Positions 1 to 12,282 of a stretch of DNA of 64,000 nt are shown here, piece by piece (position 1 is the stretch's first letter; each line of letters starts with the position of its first letter). The position numbers and the translations under genes are program-made. The DNA comes from Prunus persica (lineage: Eukaryota > Streptophyta > Magnoliopsida > Rosales > Rosaceae), in the NCBI RefSeq assembly GCF_000346465.2, contig NC_034016.1:5694726-5758725 (forward strand). Reading direction: 5' to 3'. A model generated the notes under the pieces. It did not search any database, was not told where the DNA came from, and was given only the letters and a program-made list of their open reading frames with translations.

Positions 1-656
1 TTAATTGTATTTCTACTTACCAGTTAATTCCGAGTATGTTTTATGTATATTTGTATCTGTCATATCTCATTCCTGTATATGTATTTACAAATGTATTAGT
101 GAATTTCAAAGGTTTGCGAAAAAAGAAGGGCTAGTATGTTCTGTATATTTATTTTCGAGAAAACTTTCTTTTTGTCCGCTCACATCTTTACTGTTTTGCT
201 CCCCCAGGAAGTAGATAGCTCAGAGTTCGGATGACCACGTAAGCTACTCAGTCGTCGGTGAATTCCTAGCCTGTTCACTTTATAGGACTCGATTTTTGTT
301 TCATTGTTTGGAAACTAACTTTGTAAACTAAACTTCAATAGTTGTTATGATATTTCCCACTTAGGATTGAATTTGAGGTCGGAGGCCATTTGTAATTTGT
401 GTGTGCTGCCAGTTGGGATGGTTAAATTGTTGTAGTTTGCAGGTTAAATTAGTTGTGTAAATGTTAGTTTTTCAGAGGAGACTTTGCCGAAATTTCGGCA
501 TAAGTCTCTATCTCTTTTTCTTAAACTTACAAGAGTGAGAGGTGAAATTTTAGTAATGGGCCCGGCATCGTTCTGATGCCTGACGGGAAGCAGGGTCCGA
601 CACGAGTTCCAAGGGGGAATTCCGATCGGGCCTGTCAGACACATTAAAGTTTTACA
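1..656. repeat. LTR-retrotransposon-like fragment
   Basis: No gene is visible. The part from about 370 to 640 shares an ordered series of short blocks with 34110-34370: 'aggccgttt'-like text, 'tgctgccagttg', 'gcaggtt', 'aaatttcggca', 'aagtctc', and a 'gggcc(c/t)ggcatcg' block. Two dispersed copies with the same block order indicate one repeat family, most likely the LTR of a Ty3/gypsy-type element. The window starts inside or beside it, so the left end cannot be placed. Short ORFs here are chance. Confidence 0.45.
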
Positions 657-1285
657 TCTTAAGTGTTGGTTTTATGCATCTATATGTTTATGACTAATGT
701 TTGGATGACCGGCTGTTTCGTTTTTTACTACTAAAGTTCTTACAATGCTTATGGTTTTTGGCTTGTATTGGTTAAAGAAAATTTAATTGATATTTAAGGT
801 TGAGGCCTAATCCTAAAGAAAATTTCAGTGAAAATAATATGATTTGTACTATGCTCATTTCTTAATACATGTTTTGGTTGCAAAATATGCGTTCGATGAG
901 TGGGAGCATTCAATAATCTTCTTTTTGCATACGTTTAGTTTTGACTTTTTATGATTAATCACTTAATGTTCTAGTTCTCCATTAAGGGTTTTAAGCTAAT
1001 ACGAACAAAGATTGTTTAGATGTGTTAATCAATGACTTTTACCTTTCATTGAATTTATGATCACTAATAAGCATTAAGGTTTTTGTTTCGAGTTTGTAAG
1101 GTATAAAGTAAATGAAAGGAAATTGCATTGGTTCATTGATTTACTGTATGAGGTTATTCCCAAAAGTGTTAATGGGAAATTTGATACGATTTTGGTTATG
1201 CCGTTCATTTTTCATATGCAAAATCAGTGGGAGCCAAGTTTTGTTCGACTTAATTTCATTATTTTCTTAAAGACAGTTCAATAAT
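657..1285. other. AT-rich intergenic stretch
   Basis: No ORF with recognisable protein content, no RNA gene and no clear repeat boundary seen. Confidence 0.5.
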
Positions 1286-2430
1286 TTTTTTAGCTTTTTA
1301 ATCACAAATGGTCCTTGAGGTTTGCCAAATTATCACTTTTGGTCATTTATGTTTTTTTTTTCATTATTGGTCCCTTATGTTACACCTCACACATCAATTT
1401 GGTCCCGCCGTCATGTTCCGTCAAAATTTTCCCTTAGATTGCTGACGTGGATTAAACAATGTTTTAAATATTTTAGATTTTATCACAAATGGTACTTGAG
1501 GTTTCCGAAATTATCACCTTTCGTCCCTTTTTTTTTTTCCTGACACTATTGGCCCTTATGTTACACCTCACACATCAATTTAATCCCACCGCAAGATTTC
1601 CTTTTTTTTTTGGTTAAATTGCTAACATGACACATATGTAGTGCACACATAGCGAATGAGAAAATGTCAAGTGGATCTAAATGAAGAAATGTTAAAAAAA
1701 AATTAGTTTAACATTTAAAATCTTTTTAAAAAGAGAGAAAAATTTTAAAACATACTTTTTTTTATTCAAATCCACTTGGCATGTTATTAATGGACATGTA
1801 GGCTCCACATACATGTGGCGTCAAATCCGTTAGGTTTTGTTGAAAAACCCTAAACCCTTTAAAAATAGTTTAACATTTAAAATTAATTTTTAAAAAAATT
1901 AAAAAGAGAGAAAATTTTCAAAACATAATTTTTTATTTATTCAAATGTCATATCCGTTAGGTTTTGTTGAAATTTTCATCAATTTAACAGAACTTAACGG
2001 ATTTGACTTGACATGTATATAGAGCCTATATGTCCAATAATAACATGCCAAGTGGATTTAAATAAAAAACAATTATGTTTTGAAATTTTTGTTTTTTTAT
2101 TAATTATTTTCTAAAAAATTTAAAATGTTAAACTATTTAAAAAAAATATAAAGGACCAATAATGTCAGAAAAAAATATAAAGGACCAAAGGTGATAATTT
2201 CGCAAACCTCAGGGACCATTTGTGATCAAACCCAAAATGTTTAAAACATTGTTTAATCCACGTGGCGTCCTCGTTAGCAATCTAAAGGAAAATTTTGACG
2301 GAACTTGACGGCGGGACCAAATTGATGTGTGAGGTGTAACATAAGGGACGAATAATGTTAGAAAAAAAAAAACATAAAGGACTAAAGGTGATAATTTGAA
2401 AAACCTCAGGAACCATTTGTGATAAAAATC
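1286..2430. mobile_element. Near-palindromic element with ~300-bp terminal inverted repeats (Mutator-like MITE)
   Basis: The left arm opens with 'atcacaaatggtccttgagg' and continues through 'acacctcacacatcaatttg' and 'aattttcccttagattgct'. The right arm ends with the reverse complement of the same series. The outer arms (about 1300-1620 and 2100-2425) and an inner pair (about 1740-1850 and 1975-2075, around 'aaatccacttggcatgttat') give an almost continuous palindrome centred near 1900. Each arm contains the 'atcacaaatgg' motif twice, which suggests nesting of two copies. There is no coding capacity. Long inverted repeats fit Mutator-like elements, but no certain target duplication was found. 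Confidence 0.6.
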
Positions 2431-2559
2431 TTTTTTTTTTTTTTTGTTATTGTTTGGTTCAATTCTTTTAATAAATTATGTGACTTCAATTTTATGTTTT
2501 TTATTCTTGATAAATGAATCCAGTTACATGTCATCATGCAGTATAGCTAGTTAAATAAA

Positions 2560-3190
2560 GTGACTGTAGCTAGCTATATATATGTATGAATGAAAGTGAC
2601 CTTTGTAAACGCAAATTAAGTTTGGTCATGATCATTCTGCATTCTAGTCTTGATGGAAGTCTCATGTGATCTTGAGAGCTTGTATGTGTAATTATAAAAA
2701 CCTTGAAATATTGAAATGTTCAATAAGTCTTGATAGTTCCGTGCTTCTTCTTCTCATTGGCAGTGACTTAATTAGGAATTATAGTTTAGTTGAATTCTAT
2801 AGGCCTTACAGTAATTGCTATTGAGTTCTTGATGATCATTAGACAAAGTGGGAGACTGTTAGACATATGGATGTCTATCTCATTAAAGTGTGGTCTTATA
2901 ATCATCAAAGACTTGATACCGATACCAATTAGGAGTTTAAAACAACTAAACCTGCAGCTCTATTAAGGTTAGTGTTTTAAGGCTAATATAAGAGCTAGAA
3001 GGATTCCTATCTTAATTGTGGATTAGAAGTTATAAATCTAATGCAAAAAGGACTTCTTAAGAGTTTCTTGATGAGCAAGACTCTTAGGAAGATGCATATA
3101 AATACAAGTGCCGCTGCTCAACCGATCAAGCCAACCCACACAAAAGAATTCATGAAGAGATCAAATTGAGAAAATATGCTGTATATTCTT
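2560..3190 (+). mobile_element. Copia-like 3' end: polypurine tract and LTR start
   Basis: The sequence 'caaagtgggagac' at about 2844-2856 has the form of a copia polypurine tract and is followed at once by 'TGTTAGACATATGG', a typical LTR start, at 2857. The DNA downstream has leader-like text ('ataaatacaagtgccgctgc'). No matching 5' LTR, internal ORF or certain LTR end was found, so this is a remnant. Confidence 0.4.
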
Positions 3191-3235
3191 AATGTGTGTT
3201 CTGTCATGTGTAGTCATTATAGTTTACATCTCTCA

Positions 3236-3237
<2 letters not shown>

Positions 3238-3273
<36 letters not shown>
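3238..3273. repeat. (AT)18 microsatellite
   Basis: Uninterrupted AT dinucleotide run of 36 bases. Confidence 0.95.
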
Positions 3274-3276
<3 letters not shown>

Positions 3277-4402
3277 TAAGCTCCCATTGCCAAACCACCA
3301 ATAAACCATGTATAAATTTAATAGGTCCACCACAACTTTGGAATAATTTCTTTTTAAAAAAAAGAGATCATACATCAAAAGTTCTAACGTATGAAAAACA
3401 AGTCAAAAGAATTAAAAAAATAAAAAGATTAAAAGAAGAGATGCATTATTTCTAACAAAGATATACAAGCACCAATTAGAATGAAAAAACATAGGTCCCT
3501 CTCACTTTGAATAATTTGATTTGTATCTCGACTATAATGTTCTTGTTTTCACTGGGATGAATAATAAACTATTCTAAAACAATTTTTTTATTTGTTTTTT
3601 ATAACTTTGATTTGATCTCGACAATGAGGATAAAGCTTGTCTCTTGGTTCTTTTGAGGCACTAATCTTTGTAATCTACTTTATTAACGATGCTTTTTTGG
3701 ATTTTTTAGCATAAGTTCCTTTCCTCACCTAACAGCTTTTTCATTAATGATAGTTTTTTTCCTCGGAAATGCCTTAAGCATATTATAATAAAAAACATGT
3801 TTTTTTTTTCCTCACCATTATTATGATTACAACCTTTTTCGATATTATTTTTGGACATTAATGGCATTCCCAATAAGGTACGATGTTGTTATAATAAAGA
3901 GAAATATTTACAGTGCAATAGTGGATATATCACTTGCTATAGTTGTGAATAAAGTATAACAAAGTGTGGCCGCGCGACCATGCTCATGCTCACGCTCATG
4001 CTTGTGCATTTATTTTTCTATCTCTTTAGTTTCTGTTTAAGTTTATTGTATTCGTAAATTAGTCACAAAGATCATTAATCAAAAGATCAAATATAAATAT
4101 CTATAAAGGAATAATACAAATATGGAATAGTAACCACTCATAGTTGATGTAGATACATGCCATAAAATTCCAAGCATTTTTCTTTTTTAAGGTGATCATA
4201 AGTGTGACATAATATGAACCTCACATGTTTGTATCTAACTGTTTTACTATGGAAGCCTATAAGTTCAGTTGAAAAAAAAAAATAACCAACATTTAATACA
4301 ATTGTTATCTGTTAGGGACTTCTGTTAAAATTTGACATGGACCCATCAACTTCGCATGGCGTTCCCAAGTGGGCCCTAGACTAAATGAAATGTGGCCACT
4401 TA
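3274..4402. other. Intergenic, no gene seen
   Basis: AT-rich, with homopolymer runs. A small imperfect hexamer repeat ('gctcatgctcacgctcatgc') lies near 3981-4000. No coding or RNA feature is supported. Confidence 0.5.
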
Positions 4403-5297
4403 GGCCATCTCCAAGTGGGGAGGGCTATATTTAGCCCTCTAATAAATGATTTTATAAGAAATCGTGTCAAGCTACATTTTAACCAGCTCCATTAGCCAAG
4501 AGCTAAATTTAATATATTAATAGTTTTTAGTATATTATGTAAATTTATTAGTTAATTTAATTACACTACTATTTATATCCTATTTAAAATATATTTTAGA
4601 AGAGAAAATATTTTGGGATAGGATTTTTGACATTAGCTAGTCGTTTGTGTTTGCAATTAATAATAATTGACAATACATTATGATGTTCAAGTCTTTTGTG
4701 TTTACAATTAATAATAATTGACAATACATTATGATGTTCAAGTCTTCATCTTGCTTTAAAAATAACTTTGACATTTGCAACTAATAATAATTGAAAATAC
4801 ATTGTCATGTTCAGGTCTTTGTCTTGTTTTAAAAAACAACTTAAAAATTAATTTAAATGAAAAAAAATGATTTAAAAAAAATGAAGGATAGTTTGTAAAA
4901 GAATTAAAGAAATTATGTAAAATGATGAAATTGAGGAAGGATAATATGTAAAATGATGAAGATATGAGAAACTATGTAAGAATGAGGTAGATATTTATAC
5001 AACAAAAATTTAGAAATTTTTTAGAATTTAAAAAAAAAATCATTTTTTTGGGATTTAAAAAATAATAATAACAAACAACTAGTTAACGTCAGCTAATGGC
5101 TAGGTAATATAAGCTGGGCCCATCCAATTATTTAGTATGAGTTGGCCAAAGGGCCACATGACATGTGGCCTGATTTTTATGAATTGGCCCTTTGTGTAGC
5201 CCTCCCTTTTTTTTTTGGTAGTCCTTTCTGTAGCCCACTCTTGGAGATGAGTCTTAGAAATTTCGGGCTATAATATAGCCCTCACCTGGAGATGGCC
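4403..5297. mobile_element. PIF/Harbinger-like MITE, copy 1
   Basis: The left end reads 'GGCCATCTCCAAGTGGGGAG' followed by 'GGCTATATTTAGCCC'. The right end is the inverse of a near copy, closing on 'GGAGATGGCC'. The element is flanked by TTA on the left and TAA on the right, close to the TWA target preference of this superfamily but not a perfect duplication. The interior is AT-rich and noncoding. Three imperfect copies of a ~58-bp unit ('aattaataataattgacaat') lie at about 4640-4825. The adjoining copy 2 and a third relative at about 35000-35615 share the subterminal 'gggctatatttagcc' motif. Confidence 0.65.
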
Positions 5298-5298
5298 T

Positions 5299-6400
5299 AA
5301 GGCCGTATTTAGGCTTAGGCCATATTTAGGTGGGGAGGGCTATATTTAGTCCTGAGCTACATTTAGCCCTCTAAAAATAATTTTATAAGAAATAGTGTCA
5401 GGATACATTTTAACTGTCTCCAGTAGCAAATGACTAAATTTAATATTTTAATAATATTTAGTATATTATGTAAATTAATTATTTAATTTAATTAAACTAC
5501 TGTTAATAATAATAAAAAGTAACCTAAAAATTCATTTAAAAACAACAACAAATTTCAAGTATGTAGTTAAAAATAATACTTAAAGAAACTAGTAAAAACA
5601 CTTACTTCATCGGAGACATTGGCTCCGCTTAGATATCTCCTCTTGGCCCTTTTCAAGGCTTGATGCCATTTGTTCATGCTCGGAAATATGTGCTTCTTCC
5701 ACCGAATCACTACAACTTTCATGGTTTCTCGGCATCGGAGCGATGCCTTCGTAAAGCTTGTAGTATTTTTTAGAAACACGCATCCAAACGTTGCTAGAAG
5801 TTTGGCTTGTACCCTTGAGACTATCTTCGGAGACTTTTAAGTAAGCCTTGCAAAGAGTTTCACCTTCCCTTTGAGTCCAATTTCCTCTTTTCTTTGAAGT
5901 ACCGGCTATTTTTTTCTAACAATGGGAGAAAATGATTTTTTTTTTTAATGGAAAAAGATGAAGATAGTTTGTAAAAGAACGAAGAGAATGTGAGAAATAA
6001 TGTAAAAGGATGAAATTGAGGAAGGAATATGTAAAATGATGAAGATATTGTGAGAAATAGTGTAAGAATGAAGTAGGTATTTATAATTAAAAAAAATTTG
6101 ATTTAAAAAAAAAGAAAAAGAAATCATTTATTCTGATTTTTTATTTTAAAAAAAAAATCTAGCTGACGTCAGCTAACCGCCGGGTTACTCAAGACCCTTG
6201 ATTTGCAATGGTTTTTTAATCAATGGCTACAAATGGCCTATTTGATACAGGGAAAAAAAAAAAGGCAGTGGGGCCCCATCCAATTATTTAGTTCGGGTTG
6301 GGCAAAGGGCCACATGTAGTCCTCGTTTTTTAGGAATTGGCTCTCTGTGTAGTCCTCTCTTTTTTGGGTGAGATTTCATTTAGTTCGGGGCTCAGTTGGG
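5299..6400. mobile_element. PIF/Harbinger-like element, copy 2, with ORF1 remnant
   Basis: It begins directly after copy 1. It repeats the left-end text ('ggtggggagggctatattta', 'ttttataagaaat', 'acattttaac') and the right-end block ('catccaattatttagt', 'gggccacatg') in the same order, so the two are direct relatives. Unlike copy 1 it keeps an ORF1 piece on the minus strand (5567-5905). The right terminus is degraded and only approximate. Confidence 0.55.
5567..5905 (-). pseudogene. PIF/Harbinger ORF1 (Myb/trihelix-like) remnant
   Basis: Reading the minus strand, one frame gives 'GNWTQREGETLCKAYLKVS' then 'VWMRVSKKYYKLYEG', and a second frame continues with 'VIRWKKHIFPSMNKWHQAL'. This is the pattern of the Myb/trihelix-like DNA-binding ORF1 that accompanies the PIF/Harbinger transposase: a W near the start, a central VW block, then RWK and N-K residues. 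A frameshift near 5705 separates the two halves. It belongs to the surrounding element and is not expected to give a protein. Confidence 0.55.
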
Positions 6401-8100
6401 ACACGTCATGCGAAGCTGGTGGGTCCACGTAAGCTTTTAACGAAGATACTGACAAATTAACTAATAGATGCATTAAATCGGTACGGAATTAAACGTTATA
6501 TATGTGACTGAGACGAAAAAAACTTCATGTATCTAAGGCTGCAACTCGAAAAACTTTGTTTTAGTAAAATAAAAATTCCCCTAATTTTTATTTTTGTGAA
6601 GAATCCAAACAAGAAAAATTGGTGTACATCAATTTACAGATTCAAACTTTTATTCAAATTTCAAACTTATTTCCCTCTTTTAAAATGCATGATAAAAGTA
6701 GAATGAGAAATTCATTCCGATATGGAAAGATTTCAATTGAAGTCACGGTTATTAGTGGTCCATGTTGCATGGAATGGTGATTGAAAACAAGTATCTCGTC
6801 TATTACTTGAGCTTGTATAAAATTGAAAATAGTATATGTTATAAAATATAATCAGTAAATGTTGTATGCTATAGGATCACTATATTATTGCACAATTCTT
6901 AAAATACAAACAGTAGCAAAATTACGAAGTCTGTATAAATGTGCAAATATATAAATTAAGTACAGAATACTGACTTTTATTGAAGATAGAGGCTTGCGTA
7001 TTTGCAATGTCCTAAAGACAGAATTTCGCCTCTTCTCAATGCTTGAAGTTCAACAGGCGTCTATCTCCCAGGATTCAACTATCTATAATTCAAGGGTCCA
7101 GCACCGGATCCTTGAATTCTGGCGAACGTTGGTGTGCTTCTCTCCAATACAGTTGGTAACTTTAAAATAATATGAGATAGTTTTAAAGAAAAAAAGATTC
7201 GTCTTATGGCCTAGGACTTGTGGTTTTATAATAGAATTACACCCCTTCAAAATAGCAGTTAGTATCAGTTATACATGTTCAAATTCAAACAAAAAGATAA
7301 GTCTTTCTGGTTTGAATTTAACTTCTGCCAAAGAAATCCGAAAAATAAAAAATAAAAAAATATATTTTATTTTCGGGCTAGGTATATTTCTTTTATTTTT
7401 CCAAGACCCCAAGAGGCCCAAGGCCCAAGTCTTGATTATTAAATATTAGTATTAATCAAGCAAGCCAACCATAATAGTCTTCACTACCAAGCCCATCAGC
7501 CCATCAATCTTTATTTAATTGATGTTAAGGTTTCATGCTTATAAAGCTTATGGAACCTTTTGTTTTCTCCAATGTGGGACATTTGCTTTCAAACTTCCAA
7601 CAGTATATAATGTTGAAAGTATTATTTTGGTTTTGGCTGAAGAATGGCGTAGTTGAATATTCAATATTGTATTCTTTTGATGAAGTATAGAATAGACCGC
7701 GGGAAACATACTTGCGTTGATTTTGTTCTTTGGATATAAACGATATTAGAAGAGAGGAGAATCGAACTTAAGATCTTAGATGCAAAAATAAATACTCTGA
7801 ACCACAAATCTTTACATCATTTTTATCAAAGTAAGTAAATAAGAGCCAAAAAAAACAAAATAAATTAGAAGAGGGGTTGACCCAAACATTTATCTCTCCA
7901 CGAACGTTTTCCCTCTCTGTCTCTCTCCTCTTCAATTCTCTGCCATTAACGAGGGGTTCTTTTCTGGAAAAAAAATAATTATTACGAAAATGCCTCTCTG
8001 GCTCCGCCTCTCACTCTCATCACTCTGTTCTCGCATCGCTTTTTCTCCCTCGCAAAGAAAGCGTTATGTTTCTCTCTCCTCCTCTGCCTTAAAACCCACC
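6401..8100. other. Intergenic DNA upstream of the MATE gene
   Basis: AT-rich and without a recognisable gene. The last few hundred bases are rich in CT runs (7900-8100), as is common in plant promoters and leaders. Confidence 0.45.
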
Positions 8101-8106
8101 CAGGCC

Positions 8107-8114
8107 TATATATA
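8107..8114 (+). promoter_or_regulatory. Candidate TATA box of the MATE gene
   Basis: TATATATA lies in a GC/CT-rich context, 565 bases before the start codon. The CT-rich leader between the two would be a long 5' UTR. Position and composition are suggestive only. Confidence 0.35.
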
Positions 8115-8678
8115 TCTGTACATAGCCGCCAATAGCCCTGAGCTGTGTTTTGCTTTTCCTTACTCACTGAAATTTCATATCAAGCAAAAAAAAAAGAAAA
8201 AAAAGCAACCCCAACTTTGTACTATGCTTTCTTTCTAATAACTGTCCTCTTGCCTTTTCTGCTTCTCTCATTATTTGATTGTTGCCTCTGCATTTTAAGC
8301 CCTCACCTTTTCTGCTCCTCAGTCCTTGCCTTGCTCTTTGGGCTGGAAAGAGATAGAAGAAGCTAACAAAAAGTGAGTTCTCTTTTTCTCCACAATCTTT
8401 TGGTTTCTTATCTGATTCTTGCTCTGATTGATTCACCAAGTAAAGGGTACCACTTCAAATTTTGGGGGTCTTGCTTTTGATCACTCTAAGCTAAAGAAAG
8501 GCCTCATTTTTATTGGGTTCCATTTCTTTTTTGTTGGGTTGGGTGAGTTTCATGCCATGTTCCAACTGGTTGATTCAACTTTTTTCTTTTTGAAGATCAC
8601 TTGCCATATATATATTAGGTAGGAGGAGTCACCAATATCTCCTTCAGACCATTTTATTGGGCATCAAAGAAAACAAAA

Positions 8679-11600
8679 ATGGCAGATAAAGACCCTGATA
8701 TTTGTTCCCACAAATTCCCTTCTGCTTTTCAGGTACTAATTTAATCAACCCATATCCTGAAGTTTCATTTTTCACATCTGTTTATCGATGTCATGTCTCT
8801 GTGTTTGCTGCCTCTAGTGCTCTCTTTTGCTTGAAAAAAACATTAATTTGAACTTTACAGGTATTGGAAGAACTAAGAGAACTATGGGGCATGGCCTTTC
8901 CCATTACAGCCATGAACTGTTTGGTTTTTGTCCGAGCTGTGGTTTCAGTCCTATTTCTAGGCAGGCTTGGAAGCCTAGAGCTAGCAGGAGGTGCCCTCTC
9001 CATAGGCTTCACAAACATCACTGGCTACTCTGTGTTGGTGGGTCTTGCCTCAGGCCTAGAACCTGTTTGTAGCCAAGCCTATGGGAACAAAAATTGGGAG
9101 CTTCTCACTCTGTCCCTCCAAAGAATGGTCCTGATCCTTCTCTTGGCAATAATACCCATCAGCCTCTTATGGCTCAATCTTGAAACAATCATGGTGTTCA
9201 TGGGACAAGACAAAGCAATCACATCAATGGCTGCCACTTACTGTTTGTATTCAATCCCAGACTTGTTAACAAACACAGTTTTGCAGCCTTTGAGGGTTTT
9301 TTTGAGGTCGCAGAAAGTGACCAAGCCAATGATGTACTGTTCAATGATAGCTGTGGCCTTCCACGTGCCCTTGAACTGGGTTTTGGTGGAGGTGATGGGG
9401 CTTGGAGTGCCAGGAGTGGCCATGGCGTCGGTGCTGACGAACCTGAACATGGTGGTGCTGATGGCAGCGTACGTGTGGTGGGGATGGAGGCAGGGGGAGA
9501 TGAGATGGAAGGCCGGGATTGGAGATTTGTGTGGTGGGATTGGATCACTGTTGAAGTTGGCAGTGCCAAGCTGCTTGGGCATATGTTTGGAGTGGTGGTG
9601 GTATGAGATTGTGATTGTGATGGCTGGTTATTTGCCAAATCCTACTGTCGCTGTGGCCGCCACTGGGGTTCTTATTCAAACCACTAGCATGATGTACACT
9701 GTCCCCATGGCCCTTGCTGGCTGTGTTTCTGCCAGGGTAAGTTCCCTTCCCTAATAATTATTCTCTCTCTTTTATTATTCCTATGGCTAATTTGGAGCAA
9801 TCATCCTTCAACTACGAACTGCACTTTCGTGCTTAAACTCCAAAAATATTTGTGTTCGTCTTCAAATTACTAAAAAAAATTGACAGAATTGACGGAAAGG
9901 TCATTAGTGCAACGCATAACTTAATTGAGGACAATAACAACTATTTTTGTTGTTCAAAAACGAAAATATAACTCGAGGTATGAGATCATTGCTATAATTT
10001 AGCCTATAATTATTTATGAGGCTCATTTGTTTTGTCCGTTACACAATTATATGTTAATGACCTTTTCGGACGCCTTGTATCATAAGGAGTCTAAAAAGGA
10101 AAACATAAATCTTCTTGTTTGGAATTAATTATTTATGTTAGACTTATGCTATTAGCAATTAACTCTTAATTTAATAAAAAAATTTCTTTAAAATGTTAAA
10201 AAATATCGCAAGTTGAATCTCATAAAACACAAGTTTGAATCAGGATTCTAGTGCTATAGCTGCTATTTTATACATGATTTATTAGGTATAGACTCTGTCT
10301 GAAGTTAGTGGCAACTCATTTGTGATGAAAATGTTGTCCTATTATAGTCTTTTTGGATGGGTCAACATGCTGAATGGTCCCCTATAAACACCATTGAATG
10401 AGTGTTTTTGTATAGCAACATTGTCAAGACAAAAGTAGAATAAATTCTTTGGTTTTCGAGTTGCAATTTTTTTTAATTAGCAAGTCTACATCTAAACCAA
10501 CAAATAAATAAAACAAAAAAAATAAGAAAGTAGAAAATAATGCATATATTCCAAATCTCGAAGTGGAAATTAATAAAAGTTTTATGGGGGAGATGCTTTC
10601 AATCTGTTTGCGGGATTGCATCACTTATATGCAACCAGATAGGTCACACTTGTAATGTGACAGGACAAATTAGTATAGGACACGCAAGTACCTGTTAAAT
10701 TTACTCTCAATTGCTCCTTTAACATAAAGCTCCCACCACTTCTATGACGAATCCATTCAACCAACAAAAGAAAGTGAACCAGCCAACAGCCCATTTCTCA
10801 GACAGATGTTTACTATTCATAGGCCCAGTACAATATCTGGGATTCTGGGACCCATCAAATATAAAAATGCAGATTTTAGTGGTAATTAATGATCACAATT
10901 TCGTTGAGGAGACAATGACATTCTTGTCAGAGAGTGCTTCGAGCAGTAGAGCACGTGCGCATGCGCGTGTGGATGACTCTCAGCTATTGATGCAGTGAAA
11001 CTTACACTTGCATCAATAGTTGAAAGTCGCATACACGTTGACGAGTGCACGACTCTTAGCTACTGGTGCAGTAAAACTTACGCTTGCATCAATAGTCGAG
11101 GGTCGGGTGCACATTGACAAACTAGCTAGCAAAATTCCTCTTGTTATGTATTTGCTTCACTAATACAGTGTTTCAATGTTCACATATATTTTGCAGGTTG
11201 GGAATGAGCTTGGTTCAGGCAAGCCATACAAGGCCAAGCTAGCAGCCATGGTAGCATTGGGATGTGCATTTGTGATTGGCATCGTCAATGTGACATGGAC
11301 GGTGATTCTTAAAGAGAGGTGGGCTGGCCTGTTCACCAAAGACGAGCTGGTCAAAATCTTGGTTGCATCAGTTATGCCAATTATGGGGCTTTGTGAGTTA
11401 GGCAACTGCCCTCAAACTACTGGCTGTGGCATCCTACGTGCCACAGCGCGCCCGGCTGTGGGTGCCCGTATCAATTTGGTCTCTTTCTATTTTGTGGGCA
11501 CTCCTGTTGCGGTCGGGCTAGCCTTCTGGCTCAAGGTAGGGTTTGGTGGGCTTTGGTTTGGCCTTTTATCTGCTCAAGTGGCTTGTGCGGTGTCTATTCT

Positions 11601-11784
11601 CTATGTTGTGCTGGTCAAGACTGATTGGGAGGCTGAGGCTTTGAAGGCCAAGATGCTCACAGGCTTGGAAATGGGGGTTTGCAATGGGGTTAAAGAAAAA
11701 GGCCATCAAAATGATGAAGAAAACAGGTTATTGATGCATGGAGATGACAATAACAATAATAATATAGATGATGAGATTTTTTAG
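8679..11784 (+). CDS. MATE efflux transporter (DETOXIFICATION family, DTX48-51 type)
   Basis: Exons are 8679-8732, 8861-9736 and 11197-11784, all with GT-AG borders in phase 0, giving 505 aa. The short first exon ([10 protein letters not shown]...) supplies the start codon; it joins to [20 protein letters not shown], the usual opening of the first membrane helix. About twelve hydrophobic segments follow. Family motifs seen are [11 protein letters not shown] at residues 83-93, LRSQKVTKP in the middle loop, and [11 protein letters not shown] at 310-320 across the second splice junction. MATE proteins export organic compounds from the cytosol by H+ or Na+ antiport. The DTX48-51 subgroup has members placed on late endosome or plasma membranes and linked to organ initiation, iron or hormone-related traits. 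The substrate cannot be told from sequence. The hydrophilic, Asn-rich C-terminus ([13 protein letters not shown]) is low-complexity. Nothing looks broken. Confidence 0.93.
10975..11104. repeat. Two tandem hairpin units in MATE intron 2
   Basis: Two 76-bp direct repeats each contain an inverted repeat. Unit 1 pairs 10975-10994 (gactctcagctattgatgca) with 11009-11028. Unit 2 pairs 11051-11070 with 11085-11104. Loops are 14 bases and similar in both. The intron sits between exons 2 and 3 of the transporter. Confidence 0.75.
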
Positions 11785-12282
11785 GCGTATGTGGGGATGG
11801 GTTTTGATGTGTTTTGACTCTTTTGATGTGACCGGCTTTATGGGGGTTTCTGCTTTTGTTGTGTAGTTGCTTTACTTACTTTTTTTTAGGCTGAAGGGGC
11901 TGCTGAGCTGACTCATGCGTAGATTTTTGTGTTTTGGCTTTGTGTGAGCTGCCTCTTAATTTGTTTTCATGGGCATTGCCATGGGTCTCCTGTTTTTGTC
12001 GCTAGGGACAGTGTCACTCTCCAGGGTCCAGGCAAGTGTATGGCATGGTACTTCAAAGAAGTATATTTAATATTAGGGTTTAGGGCTAGGCATGCCTATA
12101 TTTAATATTCAGACCAAAAAGAAAATATTCAAAATGGCCAGGCATATATTCAGAGTTAAAAAATGATTATGATGTTATAAAAATAAAATAATTAGAGTAT
12201 GAAAAGTATTGAATATTAGGAGTAGAATTATTTTTGTTCTTTTGGTGTTTACACTAACAGAATTCTTTTAGATAGAACTCAC
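11785..12282 (+). other. Probable 3' UTR and downstream DNA of the MATE gene
   Basis: The GT-rich stretch right after the stop codon (11785-12010) fits a plant 3' UTR. After about 12060 it becomes AT-rich intergenic DNA. No other gene seen. Confidence 0.4.

Noticed and set aside
9219..9638. Two antisense ORFs (139 and 114 aa)
   Set aside because: They are shadows of MATE exon 2; no domain and no independent support.
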